Shown in pieces: positions 13,611-17,757 of a stretch of DNA of 17,757 bases. The notes under the pieces are model-generated. The model made no database searches. It was given only the letters and a program-made list of their open reading frames with translations, and was not told the DNA's origin. Made by a program: the position numbers and the translations under genes. The stretch's first letter is position 1, and every line of letters starts with the position of its first letter. The DNA comes from Treponema sp. (GTDB taxonomy: Bacteria; Spirochaetota; Spirochaetia; Treponematales; Breznakiellaceae): NCBI GenBank assembly GCA_031270205.1, contig JAISYA010000011.1, positions 1-17,757 on the forward strand. The letters are read 5' to 3'.

Positions 13611-14822
13611 GTGACAAGATTACAACGAATCATGCTTTTTTTTCTGCTGTTTGGCACCATGCTGATCTTCGGGCTGATTGAAAATATCAAGGGGGTTTCC
13701 TATCCGCTGATCAAGGCGGAGTTCGGCGCTTCATGGGAGCAGCAGGGCTTTATGGTGTCCATGCTTTCGTTAAGCTATGTGGGTTTCAGTATCGTCGCGG
13801 GGATTTTTCTGGGACATTTCGGTATAAAGCCGGCTTTTCTCTTCGGGTTTGCCGCGCTCACCCTGGGCCTTTTCTCGGTGTTTTTTATGCCGGACTTTTT
13901 CAGCGCCGCCGCCGCGCTGTTTCTGGTCTTTGCGGGTTTCGGCTTTTTTGAGGTGGGCATAAACGCCCTGGCGGCCCGAACGTTTAGTTCAAAAACCGCC
14001 GTATTGATGAGCATGCTCCACGCCTTTTACGGAATCGGCGCTATCATCGGGCCAAAGGCCGCCGGCCTGCTTGCGAATAACGCGGGCCTCGGCTGGCGCT
14101 ACATCTACCTGCTCTCCCTGCCCCTGGCGCTGGCGCTGTTCATCCCCGGAATTTTCACCAGGTTTCCCGATGAGCAGCGCAGCCGCTCCGCCGGGGACGA
14201 AACGAGCAGGATCTCTGTCAGACGAAAGAATTTTTTCGACGCCCTGCGTTCTCCCATAGTGTGGCTTTTTGCGCTTACCCTGGGGCTGGCGGTTATTATC
14301 GAAATGAGCAGTTCCAACTGGGGCGCCCTGTATTTTCAGGATGTCTACGGCCTTGACCCCACAACCGACGGGGCGGCCTTTCTTTCGGCCTTTTTCATAG
14401 TCTTCACCCTGTCCCGTCTTGCCTGCGGCGCTTTTGTCGAGCGCATCGGCTATTTGCGTTCCCTCATCGGCCTCGCGTGTATTATACTGCTCATTTTCAT
14501 TGCCGGTTTCTGTCTGGGGGCGAGGGGCATCTATGTGCTTCCGGCGCTGGGATTTTTTGTCGCCCTGCTCTGGCCCACGATAATGGCCCTGGCCATTGTC
14601 CGCTTCGGGGAAGACGCGCCGGTAATGTCCAGCGCCATGATAGCCATAGGCGGCACGGTCAATGCCGGTGTACAGTTCCTCATCGGGTTGACCAATCGTT
14701 TTTTCGGTCCCGCCTGGGGCTACCGGAGCAGTTTGCTGTATACCGCGCTTTTGGTTGGGATTTTGCTGCTGTTACGCAAAAAGCTGAAGCCAGGGGAAAA
14801 AGGAGAAAAGGCCGGCGCTTGA
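13611..14822 (+). CDS. Major facilitator superfamily transporter
   Basis: Inner-membrane secondary transporter, 403 residues, with about 12 hydrophobic segments in two sixes split by a hydrophilic loop around residues 180-215 (RFPDEQRSRSAGDETSRISVRRKN). N-terminal features include FGLIENIKGVSYPLIKAEFG after TM1, and GHFGIKP in the loop-2/3 position. The C-terminal half has SSSNWGALYFQDVYGL, FVERIGYLRSLIG and LWPTIMALAIVRFGED. It resembles sugar- or metabolite-type MFS proteins rather than drug pumps, but the substrate is undetermined. It ends in a basic tail (KKLKPGEKGEKAGA). It starts 39 bases after hflX under its own candidate promoter, and the nitroreductase follows after a gap of about 50 bases. 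Confidence 0.85.
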   Translation: MTRLQRIMLFFLLFGTMLIFGLIENIKGVSYPLIKAEFGASWEQQGFMVSMLSLSYVGFSIVAGIFLGHFGIKPAFLFGFAALTLGLFSVFFMPDFFSAAAALFLVFAGFGFFEVGINALAARTFSSKTAVLMSMLHAFYGIGAIIGPKAAGLLANNAGLGWRYIYLLSLPLALALFIPGIFTRFPDEQRSRSAGDETSRISVRRKNFFDALRSPIVWLFALTLGLAVIIEMSSSNWGALYFQDVYGLDPTTDGAAFLSAFFIVFTLSRLACGAFVERIGYLRSLIGLACIILLIFIAGFCLGARGIYVLPALGFFVALLWPTIMALAIVRFGEDAPVMSSAMIAIGGTVNAGVQFLIGLTNRFFGPAWGYRSSLLYTALLVGILLLLRKKLKPGEKGEKAGA

Positions 14823-14863
14823 GCCGCCCATGGTATGCGGCGGCGGGCTAAAACAGGAGATAT

Positions 14864-14868
14864 GGAGG
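14864..14868 (+). promoter_or_regulatory. Ribosome binding site deciding the nitroreductase start
   Basis: GGAGG lies six bases before ATG 14875. The frame opens earlier (14830), but those 15 codons have no ribosome binding site and are not typical of the family. Confidence 0.75.
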
Positions 14869-14874
14869 CGCATT

Positions 14875-15381
14875 ATGCAGTTTAGGGAATTGGCGGCGGC
14901 GCGTTTTTCGGTGCGGCAGTTCAAGGACAGGCCGGTCGGGAAAGACAAGGTCGATATGATACTTGAGGCGGCGCGAATTGCCCCGACCGCGGCGAACAGG
15001 CAGCCGCAGCGGATTCTCGTTGTCAGCGAGGCGGAAGGCCTGGCAAAAGTCGACGCCTGCACACCTTACCGTTTTGCCGCGCCGCTGGTGTTTATCATCT
15101 GTTACGACAAAAACGAATGTTGGGTGAGAAGTTTCGACGGCGCGCACAGTGGCGAAGTGGACGCCTCCATCATTACTACCCAGATGATGCTGCAGGCCGC
15201 CGACATCGGACTTGGCACGACCTGGGTCATGTACTTTGATCCGGCCAGGACAAGGGAGGAATTCGCCCTTCCGGCCAATATCATCCCGCTGGCCTTCCTC
15301 CCCACCGGCTATCCGGCCGATGACGCGGAGCCTGCCTCGTATCACAGCCTGCGGCATCCCCTGGACCGGCTGCTTTTGTAG
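14875..15381 (+). CDS. Small nitroreductase-family FMN oxidoreductase
   Basis: Predicted flavin-dependent NAD(P)H oxidoreductase, 168 residues, at the short end of the family. The N-terminal RFSVRQFKDRPV (10-21) is the usual FMN phosphate-contacting segment, followed by ILEAARIAPTAANRQPQRILVV. Later hallmarks are DASIITTQMMLQAADIGLGTTWVMYF and LPTGYPADDAEPASYHSLRHPLDRLL. The substrate is unknown; family members reduce nitroaromatics, quinones or flavins. Cys60-region DACTPYRFAAPLVFIICYD is the central strand. It starts about 50 bases after the MFS gene and ends 13 bases before the acyl-CoA ligase start, so it is probably co-transcribed with both. Confidence 0.87.
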   Translation: MQFRELAAARFSVRQFKDRPVGKDKVDMILEAARIAPTAANRQPQRILVVSEAEGLAKVDACTPYRFAAPLVFIICYDKNECWVRSFDGAHSGEVDASIITTQMMLQAADIGLGTTWVMYFDPARTREEFALPANIIPLAFLPTGYPADDAEPASYHSLRHPLDRLLL

Positions 15382-15394
15382 GGTTGAGTCTGCC

Positions 15395-17305
15395 ATGGAA
15401 CCAACCCTCCCTTTAATGCTGAGAACCAGGGCGAAAGAAACTCCTGACATAATCATTCAATATTACCGGAACGCTTCTTCGGACGGCTTTCTCACCAAAA
15501 CCTACCGCCAGTTTTACGGGGAAGTCTGCTTCCTTGCCGCCGGCCTTATAAAGCTGGGCGTGGCGCGGGGCGGGCGCGTGGGCCTGATTTCCGATAACCG
15601 TCACGAGTGGATGGCAAGCGATTTCGCCGTGCTTGCCGCCGGCGCGGCGGATGTGCCCCGGGGCTGCGACATTACGCTGCAGGAACTGACCTACATTCTG
15701 GGCGTTACCGGGTGCGCGCTTGCCTTCGCGGAAAATCAGAAGCAGGCGCTGAAAATTCTCTCCTGCAAAAACGAACTGCCCGCGCTGAAGACCCTCATCA
15801 TCTTCGATCCTGTGGATGACGAAACCGAAACGGCCGCCGCCGCCGTGGGGCTTACGGTGTATTACTTTGCCGATGTCATCGCCCTGGGGAAAAAGCAGGA
15901 GGCCTCTGCGCCGGGCGGCGCGGAGGCGGAAATGGACAAGGGCGGCGAAGAAGACCTCGCCAGTATCATCTTTACCTCCGGTACCACCGGGGAGCCGAAG
16001 GGCGTCATGCTTTCTCACCGCAACTTCCTCTGCCAGCTTCCCGCCTTCGATACGATCTTTGAACTGAAACCCGGCGACATTTGGCTTTCCGTGCTGCCCG
16101 TCTGGCATGTGTACGAGCGCCTGATCGAGTACGTGATTTTTTACAACAAGACCGGCATCGCCTATTCTAGGCCGATCTCTTCGGTGCTGATGGCGGACTT
16201 CAAGACGATCCGGCCCCACTGGATGGTGAGCGTCCCCCGCGTGTGGGAGGCGATAATGGACGCCATTTGCCGCAACGTCAAATCCATGGGCGGCATCCCC
16301 ATGCGGCTTTTCGGCCTCGCCGTCTCGCTGGCGAAAATGTACACCTACTTCAAAGACCTCACCTTCGGCCTCTTGCCCAACTTCCGCGGCCGCATCCGCG
16401 CCCTGGACGCGCTGGCCGGCTTCTTTCCCTGGCTCCTCCTGCTGCCGGCCCGCGGCATCGCCCAGTTGCTCGTGTTCAACCGGATCAAACGCCGCCTGGG
16501 CGGCCGCTTCCGCGCCGGCATTTCAGGCGGCAGCAGTCTGCCCGCCAAAGTAGACCTGTTCTTTAATTCGGTGGGCGTCCGCCTGCAGGAAGCCTACGGC
16601 CTCACCGAGACAGCCCCGCTCCTTTCCGTGCGCCGGTATAAACGCTCCCGCCGGGGCACGGTCGGCCAGCCCCTGCCCGGTACGGAAATCAAAATCGTGG
16701 ACCAAAACGGGAGCGTCCTGCCCACGGGACGCAACGGCCTTATCTACGCCAGAGGAGCGCAGGTGATGCGGGGTTACTACCAAAAGAGCGATGCCACCGC
16801 CGCCGTCCTCGGCGCCGACGGCTGGCTCAATACCGGGGATATCGGCATGCTCACCTGCGACCATGAATTGCGCATCACCGGCCGCGCCAAAGATACCATA
16901 GTGCTGCGCGGCGGCGAAAACGTCGAGCCGGCGCCGATTGAGCACAAACTACAGGAAAGCCCCTTCATCCGGCACTGCATGGTAACCGGCCAGGATCAAA
17001 AATACCTCTCCGCCCTCATCGTTCCCGACCAGCGGGCGATTATGGACTTTGCCGAGGAAAACGCCATCCCCATTGTCGACTACGAACTGCTTTTGCAGCA
17101 GCCGGAAATCAACGAGCTTATCGCCGCCGAAATTGCCGACCGCGTCGGTCCCAAAACCGGCTTCAAACCCTTCGAGCGCGTTTTCAAGTTCACCCTGCTC
17201 CCAAAACCCTTCGAGCCGGGCCGCGAGCTTTCCCCAAAAATGGGACTGCTCCGCCACCGGATACTGGCGCTGTACGCGAAAGAGATACACCGCTTGTTTA
17301 AGTAG
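15395..17305 (+). CDS. Long-chain acyl-CoA synthetase (AMP-forming; FadD-like)
   Basis: Adenylate-forming enzyme expected to activate a fatty acid to acyl-AMP and then acyl-CoA, 636 residues. Motifs: P-loop TSGTTGEPKG (194-203), WHVYERLIEY, YGLTETAP (401-408), NTGD (479-482), RITGRAKD (493-500) followed by GGENVEPAPIEH, and a C-terminal SPKMGLLRHRIL segment in the place of the usual A10 lysine. Length and motifs resemble the bacterial long-chain ligase group of about 600-640 residues. I chose ATG 15395 (MEPTLPLMLRTRAKETPD). The frame extends back to 15212 but overlaps the nitroreductase throughout. The ribosome binding site is weak (AGGG at 15380-15383 or GAG at 15386-15388), so translation may be coupled to the gene before. 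It is likely the last gene of its transcript; a hairpin follows. Confidence 0.9.
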   Translation: MEPTLPLMLRTRAKETPDIIIQYYRNASSDGFLTKTYRQFYGEVCFLAAGLIKLGVARGGRVGLISDNRHEWMASDFAVLAAGAADVPRGCDITLQELTYILGVTGCALAFAENQKQALKILSCKNELPALKTLIIFDPVDDETETAAAAVGLTVYYFADVIALGKKQEASAPGGAEAEMDKGGEEDLASIIFTSGTTGEPKGVMLSHRNFLCQLPAFDTIFELKPGDIWLSVLPVWHVYERLIEYVIFYNKTGIAYSRPISSVLMADFKTIRPHWMVSVPRVWEAIMDAICRNVKSMGGIPMRLFGLAVSLAKMYTYFKDLTFGLLPNFRGRIRALDALAGFFPWLLLLPARGIAQLLVFNRIKRRLGGRFRAGISGGSSLPAKVDLFFNSVGVRLQEAYGLTETAPLLSVRRYKRSRRGTVGQPLPGTEIKIVDQNGSVLPTGRNGLIYARGAQVMRGYYQKSDATAAVLGADGWLNTGDIGMLTCDHELRITGRAKDTIVLRGGENVEPAPIEHKLQESPFIRHCMVTGQDQKYLSALIVPDQRAIMDFAEENAIPIVDYELLLQQPEINELIAAEIADRVGPKTGFKPFERVFKFTLLPKPFEPGRELSPKMGLLRHRILALYAKEIHRLFK

Positions 17306-17317
17306 AGCGGAGCGGGG

Positions 17318-17367
17318 AAAAACCGCCGGGGCGCGAAGAAAAACCGCTGAATCATTTGGCGGTTTTT
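17318..17367 (+). terminator. Terminator hairpin after the acyl-CoA ligase, with two alternative left arms
   Basis: AAAAACCGC (17339-17347) pairs with GCGGTTTTT (17359-17367), a 9-bp stem ending in a T-run. An earlier copy AAAAACCGCC (17318-17327) can pair with GGCGGTTTTT (17358-17367) over 10 bp. Either fold would end in five Ts, so it is a plausible intrinsic terminator. Confidence 0.65.
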
Positions 17368-17578
17368 GGGGATTATAATGCGCGCAGCGCAATGAGCTGC
17401 CAGATCATTCCGCTGCGCTCCCTTCCCACGCAAAACCTCCGGCACATTTTGCAGCCTTGGTCGCGCTTCCTGCGGAAGCGATGCTTCGCAAAGCCCTTAT
17501 TCGGGCCGGCAAAACGCCGCCAACAGCCGGAAAGTTATGTGACATTGCGTTGCAAATTTTCTTGAAAATTTTAAAAAA
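17368..17578. repeat. Gene-free region dense in short palindromes
   Basis: No credible gene lies between the ligase and the DUF4160 start. Hairpins seen: GCGCAGCG (17382-17389) with CGCTGCGC (17411-17418), continued after one mismatch by AATGA/TCATT (17391-17395, 17405-17409); CGCTTCC (17464-17470) with GGAAGCG (17474-17480), loop TGC; an alternative GAAGC/GCTTC (17475-17479, 17483-17487); and AAATTTTC/GAAAATTT (17554-17561, 17564-17571). Composition switches to AT-rich near 17550. It may be a REP-like or insertion-scar region. Confidence 0.55.
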
Positions 17579-17596
17579 ATGAGCAAACGCGAGGGC

Positions 17597-17626
17597 TTGA
17601 CGAAAGAATACAGATGGCTATATTAT
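17597..17626 (+). promoter_or_regulatory. Candidate promoter for the DUF4160 gene, possibly leaderless
   Basis: TTGACG (17597-17602) and TATTAT (17621-17626) are 18 bases apart and each matches consensus at five of six positions. The predicted start site falls at about 17633, the A of the ATG, and there is no ribosome binding site in front of it. Confidence 0.4.
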
Positions 17627-17632
17627 AAAAAC

Positions 17633-17757
17633 ATGCCAGAGTTAAGCCGTTTTTTGGGCATTGTAGTTTATATGTACTTCAATGACCATAGTCCGCCACA
17701 TTTTCATGTGGAATATGGTGAGTATGAAGCATCCATAGCCATAAATGGACTTGGTGT
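17633..17757 (+). CDS. DUF4160 family protein, N-terminal 41 codons, cut by the window edge
   Basis: The visible part (MPELSRFLGIVVYMYF, then NDHSPPHFHVEYGEYEA) closely matches the start of DUF4160 proteins, which open M-P-x-I-S-R-F-x-G and carry the PPHFHV signature. These are small proteins of unproven biochemistry, often encoded next to a DUF2442 gene in a toxin-antitoxin-like pair; the partner would lie beyond 17757. Base composition is clearly more AT-rich than the core of the window, suggesting separate ancestry. The frame is open back to an ATG at 17579, adding 18 residues (MSKREGLTKEYRWLYYKN). I prefer 17633 because it gives the canonical family start. Confidence 0.8.
   Translation, partial: MPELSRFLGIVVYMYFNDHSPPHFHVEYGEYEASIAINGLG

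Noticed and set aside
15212..15394. Upstream extension of the acyl-CoA ligase
   Set aside because: Lies wholly over the nitroreductase gene and its end, in another frame; the family start fits ATG 15395.
17374..17379. TATAAT as a promoter in the gap after the ligase
   Set aside because: No -35 at a workable distance and it directly follows a terminator hairpin; no gene begins near it.
17356..17565. Plus-strand 69-codon frame
   Set aside because: It starts inside the terminator hairpin, passes through a run of palindromes and has no family likeness.
1..17757. rRNA, tRNA or CRISPR array
   Set aside because: Looked for by eye on both strands; no cloverleaf-like segment, rRNA core sequence or regularly spaced direct repeat array was seen.

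Overview
The window reads as chromosomal DNA from a Gram-negative, diderm bacterium with a GC-rich core. Protein style (an ABC exporter with separate ATPase and permease plus a TolC partner, an AtoS/AtoC-like pair, HflX, a small DUF4160 protein) and the loose lipobox are compatible with a Treponema-like spirochaete. That assignment is an inference from family resemblance only. Both edges (about 1-430 and 17550-17757) are visibly AT-rich compared with the core and look like accessory DNA.

Layout. Positions 1-746 hold the first codons of a minus-strand gene running off the left edge, a 118-bp MITE-like inverted-repeat element, and a regulatory region. That region contains two copies of a 15-bp imperfect palindrome and a sequence matching the sigma-54 promoter consensus exactly (708-723). 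Next comes a tight plus-strand cluster, 747-8402: lipoprotein adaptor (MacA/HlyD type), MacB-type ATPase, MacB/FtsX-type permease, TolC-type outer-membrane channel, membrane sensor kinase, and an NtrC/AtoC-class response regulator with a GSFTGA sigma-54 contact loop. Most junctions overlap by 1-4 bases or are separated by a few bases. Inferred logic: the last two genes encode the signalling pair that activates the cluster's own sigma-54 promoter, giving a self-regulated tripartite efflux or export operon.

A palindrome-rich gap (8403-8605) separates this cluster from three minus-strand genes: a DEAD-box RNA helicase (8606-9913), a family 2 glycosyltransferase (9989-10948), and an unrecognised two-TM protein with a Glu-rich cytoplasmic region (11024-12361). 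The last is divergent from the HflX GTPase (12411-13571). The short divergent gap carries three copies of GTATCGCA. After HflX comes a plus-strand set of MFS transporter, small nitroreductase and long-chain acyl-CoA ligase (13611-17305). A palindrome overlaps its likely -10 box and a hairpin follows it.

Positions 17306-17632 contain no convincing gene and are full of short hairpins. The window ends in the first 41 codons of a DUF4160 protein with a possible leaderless promoter. I saw no rRNA, tRNA, CRISPR array or complete insertion sequence.
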